DNA from: Halalkalicoccus sp. CG83
GTDB lineage: Archaea > Halobacteriota > Halobacteria > Halobacteriales > Halalkalicoccaceae
Direction of reading: 5' to 3'
DNA: 64,000 nucleotides
NCBI RefSeq assembly: GCF_037081715.1
Contig: NZ_JAZDDH010000002.1
Span: 62,001 to 126,000 of the forward strand
Position 1 is the first letter of the stretch, and each line of letters begins with the position of its first letter. The notes under the pieces were generated by a model. It was given only the letters and a program-made list of their open reading frames with translations, made no database searches and was not told the origin of the DNA. The position numbers and the translations under genes are program-made. Of the stretch, positions 43,406-52,215 are shown piece after piece.

Positions 43406-43582
43406 TCACGTCCACTTCCCCGGACGGCGATGGCCGAACCGGACCGACTCACGGTCGAACGACCGGTGAACGACCGTGTGTTCGGTTTCGAGGTAGTGTC
43501 GGATCGCTTGCCCGGTGCAGTCACCTCCGCGGCGCTCTTCGTCCGAATCCGTGATCCAGTCACAGGCGGTACAGTAGTGCAT
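43406..43582 (-). CDS. Small C2H2-like zinc-binding protein
   Basis: A 58-aa protein starting MHYCTACDWITDSDEERRGG, then DCTGQAIRHYLETEHTVVH. The C-x2-C and H-x6-H pattern, with an extra Cys, suggests one zinc site, a type common among small haloarchaeal proteins. A GGGGGAGGG Shine-Dalgarno lies just upstream on the minus strand. Upstream residues of the longer frame are ignored. Confidence 0.65.
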   Translation of the reverse strand: MHYCTACDWITDSDEERRGGDCTGQAIRHYLETEHTVVHRSFDRESVRFGHRRPGKWT

Positions 43583-43734
43583 CTCACCCTCCCCCGGACG
43601 CGCCGAGACGGCCCTCGGTCGGTCGCGTTCCTCCTTCGAGGGGATCACCTACGTCCGTTCCGAGCCGCGGTCCGTGTCGGTTCCTGGCTGGAATCACGAC
43701 GTCGCCTCTCGTCCGTTCGCCGGACTCGCGGCCG

Positions 43735-44025
43735 TCATCGCCCGCTCTCCGCCAGCGAGACGTCGCCGTTCCCGGTCACCGTGACCTCATAGCTGTCGTA
43801 CGCGAAGGTGATGGCTCCCTCGCGTTCGTCTCGACTGTCGTTCAGACTGGCGACGAAGGCATCGAGCGCGTCGGGGTCGATCGACGGGTAGAGGGGTGGG
43901 AGATCCAACGGGGAGACGGCCTTTGCGTTCGCGACCGCGCTGACGATGGATTCACTGGCGCTCCGAACGGGCGGACAGACAGGCGTCGGGTCGGTAGCGT
44001 TCGGCGCGGCCAACCAATCATTCAT
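43735..44025 (-). CDS. HalOD1 output-domain protein
   Basis: A 96-aa single HalOD1 domain: ASESIVSAVANAKAVSPLDLPPLYPSIDPDALDAFVASL, then AITFAYDSYEVTVTGNGDVSL. HalOD1 is a haloarchaeal output domain often attached to response regulators; stand-alone forms are common and unassigned. Preceded upstream by AT-rich sequence with CTATAAAAG near 44081. Confidence 0.87.
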   Translation of the reverse strand: MNDWLAAPNATDPTPVCPPVRSASESIVSAVANAKAVSPLDLPPLYPSIDPDALDAFVASLNDSRDEREGAITFAYDSYEVTVTGNGDVSLAESGR

Positions 44026-44285
44026 ACTCTCCTATCAACGGATGACGATATGAACCTATCGGAGCGTAATTCGAGATCCCCTATAAAAGAGTGTTCAGAG
44101 TAGAATCTCGCATATATTATCGATATCTCGTGGACTTTCGATGTCTTCCGTCCTTCCATTATAAAGGATCCAGCGTAGGATCGAAAATCCACTCATAGAT
44201 CGGATTTATAGGAACTATCGAGACGCACTTCCTTCGTTGCAGGGAGCTTCGATACGCTCTTGGCGGCGGAGGATCGACGCCACAC

Positions 44286-44765
44286 GTGGACCCGTATCAG
44301 CTCGACGACGTGGACGAGCGCCTTCTGAGCCTGCTGCAGGAGAACGGGCGGTATACGGCGACCGATCTCGCCGAACGGATCGGCGTCTCCGACAACACGG
44401 TTCACAACCGGATGCGGAGGTTGGAGGAGGCGGGTGTCATCACCGGATACACGGCGACGATCGATCACAAGCGGACGGAGCTCTCGCTCTACTTCCTGTT
44501 CACCTGTACGGTTCGCATCAGTCGGCGCTCCGAGATGGCCAACGAGGCGCTCGCGATACCCCGAGTGCTCGAGGTGACCGAGCTGATGACTGGCGAGAGG
44601 AACCTCCTGATCAAGGTGGTCGGCGCCAAGGACGTGGAAATCTCCCGGACCGCCGAACGGCTGGACGAACTCGGTATCGAGGTCAACGACGAGGACCTCA
44701 TCCGTGCCGAACACGCCGTCTCGCTCGACTACGTTCGGCTCCGAGGGCTGGACTCCGAGGAGTGA
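44286..44765 (+). CDS. Lrp/AsnC-family transcriptional regulator
   Basis: A 159-aa Lrp-type regulator: N-terminal winged helix (LDDVDERLLSLLQENGRYTATDLAERIGVSDNTVHNRMRRLEEAGVITGYTATID) and a C-terminal RAM/ligand domain (LYFLFTCTVRISRRSEMANEALAIPRVLEVTELMTGERNLLIKVVG). Target genes unknown. The 260 bp upstream are AT-rich and include CCTATAAAAGAG and CATATATTATCGATAT, promoter-like elements for this gene and the divergent HalOD1 gene. Confidence 0.92.
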   Translation: MDPYQLDDVDERLLSLLQENGRYTATDLAERIGVSDNTVHNRMRRLEEAGVITGYTATIDHKRTELSLYFLFTCTVRISRRSEMANEALAIPRVLEVTELMTGERNLLIKVVGAKDVEISRTAERLDELGIEVNDEDLIRAEHAVSLDYVRLRGLDSEE

Positions 44766-44927
44766 ACGTCGACACCGCGGTGACGACCCTCGCGACCGGC
44801 GTCCGGGTGACGTGAAGGCCGAGCCGGTCTACCGTTCTCCATGAACGTCGTCGCGATCCGCGCCCCGGGGCGATTCGAGTGAGGTGGATCAAAACGCTGT
44901 TAACCCACCCTTCCGTACCCCCCGGAC

Positions 44928-45509
44928 ATGGTAGACGTATTCGCCGCATCGATCGGGGCCTTCCTGACGCTCACCGTGGTGGTCCTGCACTTCGCGCGGG
45001 GCACCGAACGGTCGATTCCCGACGACATCTCCGAGGAGGTGCTCGAACGCCGCGCGGCGACCGTCCCCGAGACCGACTTCCCCGAGCCGATGAACCGCGC
45101 GATCGGCGGCGGCGGCGGTGCCGCTGCGGCCGTCGGCGCCGGCGGCGAGGGCGCCGAGGGCGAACTCGAGGAGGGCGGCGAGGAGGCCGCCGGGCCGGGC
45201 GACATCCCCGAGGACGAGATCGAGTACTTCGAGATCGAGTACGCGAAGGAGGGCGAGACGATCGAGGTCGCCAACAACGAGACGCTGCTCGAGGCCGGCG
45301 AGGACGAGGGGTGGGACCTGCCCTACGCCTGTCGGCAGGGCCAGTGCGTCTCCTGTGGCGGGCAGATCGCCGACGGCCCCTCCGAGGACTTCGTCGAACA
45401 CGACAACCAGCAGATGCTCGACGAGAACGAACTCGAGGACGGCTACACGCTGACCTGCGTCGCCTACCCGCGCGGGGAGTTCACCCTCGAGACCAACGAG
45501 ACGCCCTGA
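44928..45509 (+). CDS. Membrane-anchored [2Fe-2S] ferredoxin
   Basis: A 193-aa plant-type ferredoxin. Residues ~3-23 form an N-terminal membrane helix (DVFAASIGAFLTLTVVVLHF), then an acidic Gly/Ala linker. The ferredoxin domain holds the cluster loop CRQGQCVSCGG plus a later Cys in LTCVAYPRGEF. The anchor keeps this electron carrier at the membrane; its partner is unknown. Confidence 0.9.
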   Translation: MVDVFAASIGAFLTLTVVVLHFARGTERSIPDDISEEVLERRAATVPETDFPEPMNRAIGGGGGAAAAVGAGGEGAEGELEEGGEEAAGPGDIPEDEIEYFEIEYAKEGETIEVANNETLLEAGEDEGWDLPYACRQGQCVSCGGQIADGPSEDFVEHDNQQMLDENELEDGYTLTCVAYPRGEFTLETNETP

Positions 45510-45579
45510 GGCTCTCGTTCACCTCGCCAACGCGGCGCGATCACAGCGTTGATACCGTCTCTTCTTCTCCTGAAACGTA

Positions 45580-46992
45580 GTGGCTGACTCGGAACGAAGC
45601 AGCCTCACCGAGGGTGGGCTGGTGCGTCCGATGGCCCGGCTGGCGTGGCCGATCGTCGTCTTCCAGCTCCTGCAGGTCACCTACAACCTCGCGGACACCC
45701 TCTGGCTGGGGCGGCTCTCGGCGGACGCCGTCGGCGCGATCAGCCTCGCGTTCCCACTGGTCTTCCTCCTGATCGCGGTCGCGAGCGGCTTCACTACCGC
45801 CGGCTCGGTGCTCGTCGCCCAGTACACCGGCGCCGAGAGCGAGCGCTCCGCGGGGCTGTTCGCCGGCCAGACGCTCGCGTTCGTCACGCTTCTGGCAGCC
45901 GTTCTGGGTGCCATCGGCTACCTCTACACCGGGGGGATGCTCTCGCTGTTGCCGAGCCAGGCCGCTACCGGCGAGCGGGTCGTCCCGCTCGCGGCAGACT
46001 ATATGCGGGTGTTCTTCCTCGGGCTTCCGTTCCTGTTCGGCTTCTACGTCTTCGAGGCGCTGATGCGCGGCTACGGCAATACCCGCGCGCCGATGGCGCT
46101 CATGTTCGGCAGCGTCGCCGTCAACGTCGTCCTCGATCCGTTCCTGATCTTCGGCTGGTGGGCCTTTCCCGCGCTGGGCATCGAGGGCGCAGCGGTGGCG
46201 ACCGTGTTCTCGCGGGGATTAGCGACGGTCGCCGGGTTCTACGTCCTCTTTCGAACCGGCGTGGGGCCCGACGTCGAACTCTCGCATCTCCGCCTCGATC
46301 CCGCGAACGTCCGCGAGATCGTCGAGCTGGGCGTTCCCACCTCGCTCGAGCAGTCGGCTAACGCGCTCGCGCTGGTCGTGCTCACCGCGATGGTGGTCTC
46401 GTTCGCCCCGCCGGTGGTCGCGGCCTACGGGCTCGGCAACCGGCTGATCTCGCTGGTCTTCCTGCCCGCACTCGGGATCTCGCGGGCGACCGAGACGATC
46501 GTCGGCCAGAACCTCGGCGCCGAACGCCCCGACCGCGCCGAACGGGCCGTCCGCCTCGCCGTCGGCGCCGCGAGCGGCGTGATGTTCCTGGTCGCCCTGG
46601 TCGCCGTCGCCTTCGCCCGGCCGATCAACGCGGTCTTCCTCGGCGACGTCCCCGGGGCCGCGGAGACCGTCTCGCTCGCGACCGAGTACCTCCGGATTCG
46701 TTCCGCGGAGTTCGCGTTCATCGGCGCGATGCAGGTCGTGCTCGGGGCGTTTCGCGGCGCCGGCAACACCAAGACCGCGATGGCCCTCTCGTGGCTGAAC
46801 CTCTGGGGGGTGCGCGTCCCCGCCGTCTATCTGCTCGCGTTCGTCCTCGGATGGGGCGCGACCGGGATCTGGGTCGGCATGACGCTCGGACACGTCGTTG
46901 GCGCGGTGCTCGCCGGTGGCTGGTTCCTGCGGGGAACCTGGAAGGAGTCGGTGATCGACTCTCCGGACTCGGTGGCGGCCGCCGAGGACTGA
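45580..46992 (+). CDS. MATE-family efflux transporter
   Basis: A 470-aa, twelve-helix MATE (NorM/DinF-like) exporter: LAWPIVVFQLLQVTYNLADTLWLGRLSADAVGAISLAFP is the conserved first-helix region, repeated in pseudo-symmetric form in the second half (LGVPTSLEQSANALALVVLTAMV; GLGNRLISLVFLPALGISRATETIVGQNLGA). It probably expels organic cations or metabolites by Na+ or H+ exchange. Starts with GTG at 45580. Last chromosomal gene before the tRNA and the element. Confidence 0.93.
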   Translation: MADSERSSLTEGGLVRPMARLAWPIVVFQLLQVTYNLADTLWLGRLSADAVGAISLAFPLVFLLIAVASGFTTAGSVLVAQYTGAESERSAGLFAGQTLAFVTLLAAVLGAIGYLYTGGMLSLLPSQAATGERVVPLAADYMRVFFLGLPFLFGFYVFEALMRGYGNTRAPMALMFGSVAVNVVLDPFLIFGWWAFPALGIEGAAVATVFSRGLATVAGFYVLFRTGVGPDVELSHLRLDPANVREIVELGVPTSLEQSANALALVVLTAMVVSFAPPVVAAYGLGNRLISLVFLPALGISRATETIVGQNLGAERPDRAERAVRLAVGAASGVMFLVALVAVAFARPINAVFLGDVPGAAETVSLATEYLRIRSAEFAFIGAMQVVLGAFRGAGNTKTAMALSWLNLWGVRVPAVYLLAFVLGWGATGIWVGMTLGHVVGAVLAGGWFLRGTWKESVIDSPDSVAAAED

Positions 46993-47035
46993 CGCTTCAC
47001 AACGGTTAAACGGCCGACGTGAGTACTTCCGGTAA

Positions 47036-47108
47036 GGGCGCGTAGCTCAGTGGACAGAGTACTTGGTTCCGGACCAAGATGCCGCGGGTTCAAATCCCGT
47101 CGCGCCCG
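47036..47108 (+). tRNA. tRNA-Arg (anticodon CCG)
   Basis: A 73-nt cloverleaf: acceptor GGGCGCG pairing with CGCGCCC, D-arm GCTC...GAGT, anticodon stem CTTGG/CCAAG with loop TTCCGGA (CCG), and T-arm GCGGG-TTCAAAT-CCCGT. Intronless. Its last part is the left attachment site of the integrated element, whose end rebuilds the 3' end of the gene. Confidence 0.95.
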
Positions 47109-47110
47109 CT
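47077..47110 (+). other. attL within tRNA-Arg
   Basis: 34 bp beginning AGATGCCGCGGGTT and ending CCCGTCGCGCCCGCT, covering the variable loop, T-arm and acceptor 3' strand. The same 34 bases recur at 58463-58565, split into 14 + 20 bp by an insertion. Confidence 0.85.
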
Positions 47111-47282
47111 CTGCTGTATGCCGTCTCGGATTGACCCGACGGCGTCCAGGTGTTTATAAATCCGCTGCTCATTTTGGCACCCGATTTGAACACGCGATGA
47201 AGCGCGCCTCTTATCCTTCAGGTGGTTCAATAGATTTGTTATCGAGCATCCGGTTTAACTGTTTGCTACTGTTTAACACTCG

Positions 47283-47809
47283 AAATGGAACCCACTGAAC
47301 ACAAGGACTACAGCGGTTGGGAGTTCGCAAAGTCCGCGGGCGGATTACCGAAGTCAAGACCAACAGGCGGAACCCGGTTCCGAGGATGCTACCCGGGTCG
47401 AACCCGATGAAACACGTTCGCAGCACTACTTGAGTAGACACGCGCGCTACCGGAGAACCGTTGCTGACCGAACGACGGCAGACGCATTGAGACGGTGGCT
47501 GAAAGAGCGAGAAAACTACGGGATGTACCGTGAAACGGATTCATTGTGGTTAACGAGGGAGGGAAACCCCTACCAATTACAACCCCTCCGATACCTTCTC
47601 AGCCGTCTCTGCGATATTGCAGACATCCCAACGGAGAACCGGAAGATGTCGTGGTATGCAATCCGCCACTCCTTGGAACATACATGACCGCAGAACGGGA
47701 TTCGAAAGCAGCACGGAGCCAACTACGACACAAGTCACCCCAGACAACGATGCGATACGACCAAACACCTGTAGAGGACAGGAAAGAAGCTCTGGAACGG
47801 ATAAGATAA
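47283..47809 (+). pseudogene. Broken tyrosine recombinase (C-terminal part)
   Basis: Remnant of a second integrase. One frame reads YLSRHARYRRTVADRTTADA, then ALRRWLKERENYGMYRETDSLWL, and MSWYAIRHSLEHT, containing an R-H-x-x-x-type box. A frameshift near 47680 moves to another frame giving YMTAERDSKAARSQLRHKSPQTTMRYDQT, with the catalytic-tyrosine segment. The N-terminal domain is absent or unrecognisable. It suggests an earlier element or an older version of this one used the same site. Confidence 0.75.
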
Positions 47810-47813
47810 ATAG

Positions 47814-48419
47814 TCATACATCGCTATTTTGTCCGTTATTTGGCTCAACCTCAGTAGAGCTCTGTCGGTTGGGCGTCAATCCTGCTGCTTCAAGGGCGGC
47901 ATTCCATGACCCGAACCGAGTATGATATGTCGTTGGACTGAATTTGCCGTGGTCACGCATGTCGGTCATTTTGGGTGTCGATTCAAGCTCATCAGCAAGC
48001 CGTTGAAGCTCCGCTAGTAATTCATCAGCTGCGAGTTCGGCAGGCTGTTGGCTGTTGACTGACAATCCGGCCGCCATGATTGCGTTGTTCCATGAGTCAA
48101 ACCGTTCCTGATAGACCTTCGCGCTGAACCGTCCATGGTCGGCCATATCAGTCTTCGTCGGCGTTGTCCCGAGTTCATCCGCGAGTTGCTGGAGTTCTTC
48201 GGCTAACGCATCGGCGGGGATTTTAGCTGGTCCGCGTTTGTTTGGCTCAAAGCCAGCCGCGGCAAGCGCATCGGTCCACGACCCGAATCGCTTTTGATAT
48301 GTCTTTGCGGTAAATGCGCCATGGTCACGCATATCTTGCACCTTCGGCGTAGTTCCGAGTTTGTGAGCAAGTTGCTGGAGTTCCCTTAACAATTCATCGT
48401 CCGGAATACGTTCAGGCAT
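47814..48419 (-). CDS. Protein of three homing-endonuclease-associated (HNH) repeats
   Basis: A 201-aa protein built almost wholly of three ~62-residue repeats (about 4-58, 66-120, 128-182), each following ELQQLAxELGTTPxxxDMxDHGxFSxxxYxxRFxSWxxAxxAAG. This matches the repeat that accompanies HNH homing endonucleases and probably binds DNA. No nuclease domain is attached, so it may regulate or target DNA for another protein. Confidence 0.82.
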   Translation of the reverse strand: MPERIPDDELLRELQQLAHKLGTTPKVQDMRDHGAFTAKTYQKRFGSWTDALAAAGFEPNKRGPAKIPADALAEELQQLADELGTTPTKTDMADHGRFSAKVYQERFDSWNNAIMAAGLSVNSQQPAELAADELLAELQRLADELESTPKMTDMRDHGKFSPTTYHTRFGSWNAALEAAGLTPNRQSSTEVEPNNGQNSDV

Positions 48420-48649
48420 GCTTCATCACTCCATATGTCTGGCTTCATTATTTCGTTTGTTCCCTTGCCTGTCTCTGATACTCACTATATGGTACCAGTT
48501 ATTTTCAGATAAGAATGAGCAATCCTTTGAAGATGGTTTTATCGTAGCTAAGTTATAGCAATTTGGTTCGAGCAACTGCAAGGAGTGTGTTTAAGTATCC
48601 TGCGTCTGTCGTTGTATATGTGGTAGCGGATACCACCGAGGTAAAAACA

Positions 48650-49066
48650 ATGAGTGACAAAAACCAACCCGATGAGGCGCGCCGAACGTTCATAAAAGGA
48701 GCTGCAGCGACTGGTGTAGCGGCGACTGGTCTCACTGCATTTAGCGGTAGTGCTGTCGGACAGCAGCAGCGAATTCGAAGCCTGAACATAAATCTGACGG
48801 AGCAAGATGGATTGCTGAACGTAGTCGTCCAGAATGTGAACGCTCTGAATAATGTCAATGTTGAAGACATCGTCGTCACCGTTATTGGGGGAGACGTCCT
48901 CAGTAACATTGAGGTTGACATCCGGAACATTGACGTTAACGTTGAGATTATAGACGACGTTAACGTGGAGAATGTACTGAATAACAATGTTGTTCAGGTC
49001 GCGGTTGTTGCACTTAGCGATACTGGTGATATCGTCGCACAAGGAAGCGATGCCCTCAACCTCTAA
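48650..49066 (+). CDS. Tat-exported Asn/Val-rich repetitive protein
   Basis: A 138-aa protein with a twin-Arg signal (EARRTFIKGAAATGVAATGLTAFSGSAVGQ). The mature part alternates hydrophobic and polar residues (NINLTEQDGLLNVVVQNVNA, LNNVNVEDIVVTVIGGDVLS, NIEVDIRNIDVNVEIIDDVN), a pattern that predicts stacked beta-strands. Related short repetitive Tat proteins occur in haloarchaea; function unknown. It may be a surface or secreted fibre-like protein carried as cargo. Its low-GC codon use matches the element. Confidence 0.7.
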   Translation: MSDKNQPDEARRTFIKGAAATGVAATGLTAFSGSAVGQQQRIRSLNINLTEQDGLLNVVVQNVNALNNVNVEDIVVTVIGGDVLSNIEVDIRNIDVNVEIIDDVNVENVLNNNVVQVAVVALSDTGDIVAQGSDALNL

Positions 49067-49154
49067 GTTGACGAATAACAACGACAACGATGAGTAGTTG
49101 ACGTTATTTAATTTTTATTGGAGGGGGACTCCACCGCAGTCCACGTGAAACCCG

Positions 49155-49565
49155 TCAGTTACGACTGCGTCGCTCGGTTGACTCCCGGGTATCGATTCTA
49201 AGCCCGTTGTGGTACGACATCCGCATTCGGGCGTCCCAACCCTTATGCGAGATTGTCGAATCAAGAAGGCTAATGTCTAATCCACTCCATGATGGAAAGG
49301 TAGCAACACTCTCTCCATAGTCAGTAAAGGTCACTCGATACATGCGGCGAGTCGGCGTTTCAGCGAGTTGGGAGATATTCGTTACAGTAGGGTCAGCGGC
49401 CAGTCCCTCCTCAAAGGCTGCTAAATCACTGTTCTCTGCCCAAAATAGGTAGGTAATACCATCACTGGTTTGGTATTGTTCTTCATGACTGATGATTGTC
49501 TCGGGGGCGTGAGCGAGGGCGTCTTGAAGGATAGGCGAGTCCACTCGGAACTCAACGACTAACAT
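49155..49565 (-). pseudogene. Truncated Bat-like regulator (N-terminal sensor part only)
   Basis: 136 aa that match the N-terminal region of bacterio-opsin-activator (Bat)-type HTH regulators: LVVEFRVDSPILQDALAHAP, LFWAENSDLAAFEEGLAADPTVTNISQLAETPTRRMYRV. The C-terminal HTH_10 DNA-binding domain is missing; the protein ends in an Arg/Ser-rich tail. It is either a truncated remnant or a stand-alone sensor domain that could interfere with full-length regulators. Confidence 0.65.
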
Positions 49566-50110
49566 ACGACTACTATGGCAAGGAGGGAGAAAGAAGTAAC
49601 AGGTGAACCACTGGAATCGAATGAGACTCCGGGAGATTGCGTTTCCTCAATGTTGTCTTAAACACCATGATGAACCATCCACTTTTTCTTTGGTAGTGGA
49701 CCGATTTGTTCACCATGGTGGCAGCGACAGTCTCGCTATGCTACCAAGTATCAGGGAGAACCCAGGTACACGCCTGTCGGTTTGCTCTGAACTGAAAACC
49801 GGGGAAAGAGCTCATCCATCCTCCCGGTTTTTTGGGAACATTCCACTGCTCCCATCTTCCCACCATCCACCATGATGGACACCACTGGGATACTAATACT
49901 GCCCTGGTATCCACTTCGTGTATTGGTCTCAGAGGAACTTCAATTAGCAGCATGGTAAATCATGGAGGTATGATGAATTGGAAGCGATGTAGGGACCCGG
50001 TATCGACCTCGGGCAGCATCTCCAAGAGAAGTAGGACCGCATAGTGAACGACCTCCAAGATGGGTCTCAGTTAGCCCGCCATCTCGATGACGCAATCACG
50101 TCCATCCTCT
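49566..50110. other. Gene-poor stretch with a terminator-like hairpin
   Basis: 545 bp without a supportable gene. It has an inverted repeat AAAACCGGG...CCCGGTTTT at 49795-49831 followed by extra T residues, which could end transcription from the left, and several CACCATGATGG-like words. Short open frames here have no recognisable content. Confidence 0.45.
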
Positions 50111-50254
50111 TTATCGTTCTTCTTTCCAGAAGTGCCCACAGTCTTCACATTGGTAATTGTAAACATCCTGATAATCGGTAGACCGAACCGCGTCCTTCTT
50201 GGTTTTGATATTGGTTGAACCACATTCGTCGCAAGCCGGACTATTCGCTTGCAT
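50111..50254 (-). CDS. Small zinc-ribbon protein
   Basis: A 47-aa protein: MQANSPACDECGSTNIKTKK, then DAVRSTDYQDVYNYQCEDCGHFWKEER. The two CxxCG knuckles about 28 residues apart form a classic zinc ribbon, as in small viral and plasmid DNA/RNA-binding proteins. Below usual length cut-offs. Function unknown. Confidence 0.7.
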   Translation of the reverse strand: MQANSPACDECGSTNIKTKKDAVRSTDYQDVYNYQCEDCGHFWKEER

Positions 50255-50868
50255 CACATGATGCGTTAGGTCTTGCCTGTTAAATTCTTTAGGTAATGAA
50301 CGAATATGCGCTGTCGAACCCCGGCGGTTTACTGACGTAGGCGACTGGCGGTAGTCCGCGGTCTCTTTCTCCGGCGTTTGATGTCCATGCTACTACTTCT
50401 CCATGCCCATCCCCTGGTAGCCACTCCTTGGGTATTCCCTGGTTCCTGTCTTCCCCGATGGTTATGGCCACCCCCCAGTGGTTGTGGGTTGACCTGTTGG
50501 CTTCATGTCCTCCTGTAGGTCCTGAGTGCCGTTCTCCGAGGAGTTACTTTCTTCCATGTCTCTTTCCCAAAGAACAAATCCGCTCTCTCGGCTTGTTGTG
50601 GCCTCACCCCCTGTCCTGAATAGGGTATATTTCGAGCACTAAAACTTCTGACTGGTATATCAGGACTGGTCCGAAACTGTCCGTGTGAAGTAATTTCATC
50701 CAGCTTTTTGCTCGGGGTCAACCTCATCCCGAAATTCCGCTGGGAAATCTGCCATTCAGCTTAATGCAACGTCCCACGAATAAAACCAGCTATTGGCAAA
50801 TACCGCTAATTACTGGAGCAAAATCCCCCTCCCAATAAATATAAATACTCATACAGGTGAGGAATATT
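50255..50868. other. Gene-poor stretch and promoter of the HEPN-like gene
   Basis: About 610 bp. Minus-strand frames of 60 and 74 codons exist without recognisable motifs. Near the right end, AATAAATATAAATACTC (50834-50850) is a good TATA region about 25-30 bp before the next gene, and GGTGAG (50857) a Shine-Dalgarno. Confidence 0.45.
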
Positions 50869-51741
50869 ATGGTTGAGAAAACTTGGACCCGGATTTCAGA
50901 TAAATATGATGAATATATCACTCGATACCCGGACGAAGGACTACTTGGAGGAAAATTACCTCTCCGAGATTCTATTCTTTCAGGGAAAGGTAACTATTAT
51001 GAAGCAATCGAAGGCAAGTTAGAAAGAGAGTGCTTGATTGGGTATGATTCAGAGACCTCCCCAATAGAAAATCTTCCTTCAGAAATCCGTATGAAGCTCC
51101 CAATAAAACTGACTCAGACTCTTCAAGTTCAGGTGACATCAGACAATCGACATTATTGGAAGACGACCTACGATACAGTGGATAACGCCCATAACTCGCA
51201 TGGTTTCTTGAGGAACGGCCAGTGGTATGCTATCAGGAATTTATTCCATCTTTCACTGTGCCATTATGAGACGATAAATCGGCCTAGCCACCATAGACAA
51301 TCTGACTATGTTCAGAAGGTGTTTAGGAATACAAGTACTATAGCCGCATACGTATCATACCCCATACTTGAAGGATACCTAAAATATCGTTGTAGACATG
51401 TGATTGAAAGAGATGGGACTGTGACACAGTCGAATGAAATTAAGAAAGTAAGACGAGGGGGATATTATGAACAGGGCAACAGATGCAGTAGTCTACTCGA
51501 CATTCTTGTATACTTCGAGGAAAATATCGCAAATTCAAACTTAGAAGAGAACCTCGAACAGATGAGAGAAAAAATAGCCAACTTTGGGAATGTTGGAACA
51601 GATGAGGCATATGGACTCATCTACGGATGGCGAAATTCTAATTTACATGGTGAAGCGGAATCAGATGTGCAGTATGGAATCGTACTGAATTTGCTATGTC
51701 TATTGATTTGGGAAGAATTAATTCGAAATGATATGGTATAG
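50869..51741 (+). CDS. HEPN-like protein, candidate RNase of the element
   Basis: A 290-aa protein I do not recognise over its full length. The C-terminal ~95 residues are helical and contain GWRNSNLHGEAE, an R-x4-H motif followed by a hydrophobic helix (IVLNLLCLLIWEEL), the pattern of HEPN-domain RNases (ApeA-like). The N-terminal ~190 residues have beta-rich and mixed content. AT-rich codon use, its own TATA box and Shine-Dalgarno indicate independent expression. A defence or toxin role would fit HEPN proteins on mobile elements but is inference. Confidence 0.6.
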   Translation: MVEKTWTRISDKYDEYITRYPDEGLLGGKLPLRDSILSGKGNYYEAIEGKLERECLIGYDSETSPIENLPSEIRMKLPIKLTQTLQVQVTSDNRHYWKTTYDTVDNAHNSHGFLRNGQWYAIRNLFHLSLCHYETINRPSHHRQSDYVQKVFRNTSTIAAYVSYPILEGYLKYRCRHVIERDGTVTQSNEIKKVRRGGYYEQGNRCSSLLDILVYFEENIANSNLEENLEQMREKIANFGNVGTDEAYGLIYGWRNSNLHGEAESDVQYGIVLNLLCLLIWEELIRNDMV

Positions 51742-51758
51742 CTGAGAATTCTCAACTC

Positions 51759-52174
51759 CTAATTCTGGTCCGAAGTCTTCAGCCGTTTCCGCCGGTTAGC
51801 CTGCTTTACTCCTCTCCGGACTGCTTGCTCAAGTTCAACATCGTCACCATCCGCGTAGTTATTGATGGTCATGTCGTACTGGGTCCGTTGGTCGTAAGTA
51901 CCCCCTCCGGTTTTGATGGGTTTCGTATCCTCTCTCGGAGTGGGAATCCAGGTTTCGGTCCGCTCACCTATCCTTGAGTAGCGGGAGACATGGTCCCAAC
52001 GGGGTCATTCAGGGCCTCTCCGATTCTCCAACCTTTCTCCGGGTCAACCTTGATATCCTCATAGCCTTCGAACCGTTCAATCTCATAGTCGGCCTCCATT
52101 TTCTCCATCTCGAAGAAGGGAAACCGGTTCAATTCAATCTTGTTGACGGCCTTGATGGTTGCATTCACCATCCA
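51759..52174 (-). pseudogene. Frameshifted fragment of a virus/plasmid gene
   Basis: Minus strand: a first frame gives MVNATIKAVNKIELNRFPFF, then EMEKMEADYEIERFEGYEDI and KVDPEKGWRIGEALNDPVG. A shift near 51990 leads to WDHVSRYSRIGERTETWIPT and GGGTYDQRTQYDMTINNYAD, ending KRLKTSDQN-stop at 51759. Both pieces have good coding composition. The 5' end is missing next to the nuclease-like gene. The product family is not recognised; it resembles a virion structural protein in general character only. Confidence 0.55.
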
Positions 52175-52215
52175 GTTGAGGTCACCACCAAGTTCTATCC
52201 TGTTAGGATATATTG

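Noticed and set aside
49603-49875. 90-codon plus-strand frame
   Set aside because: Composition is His/Pro/Ser-rich without motif and it runs across the terminator-like hairpin.
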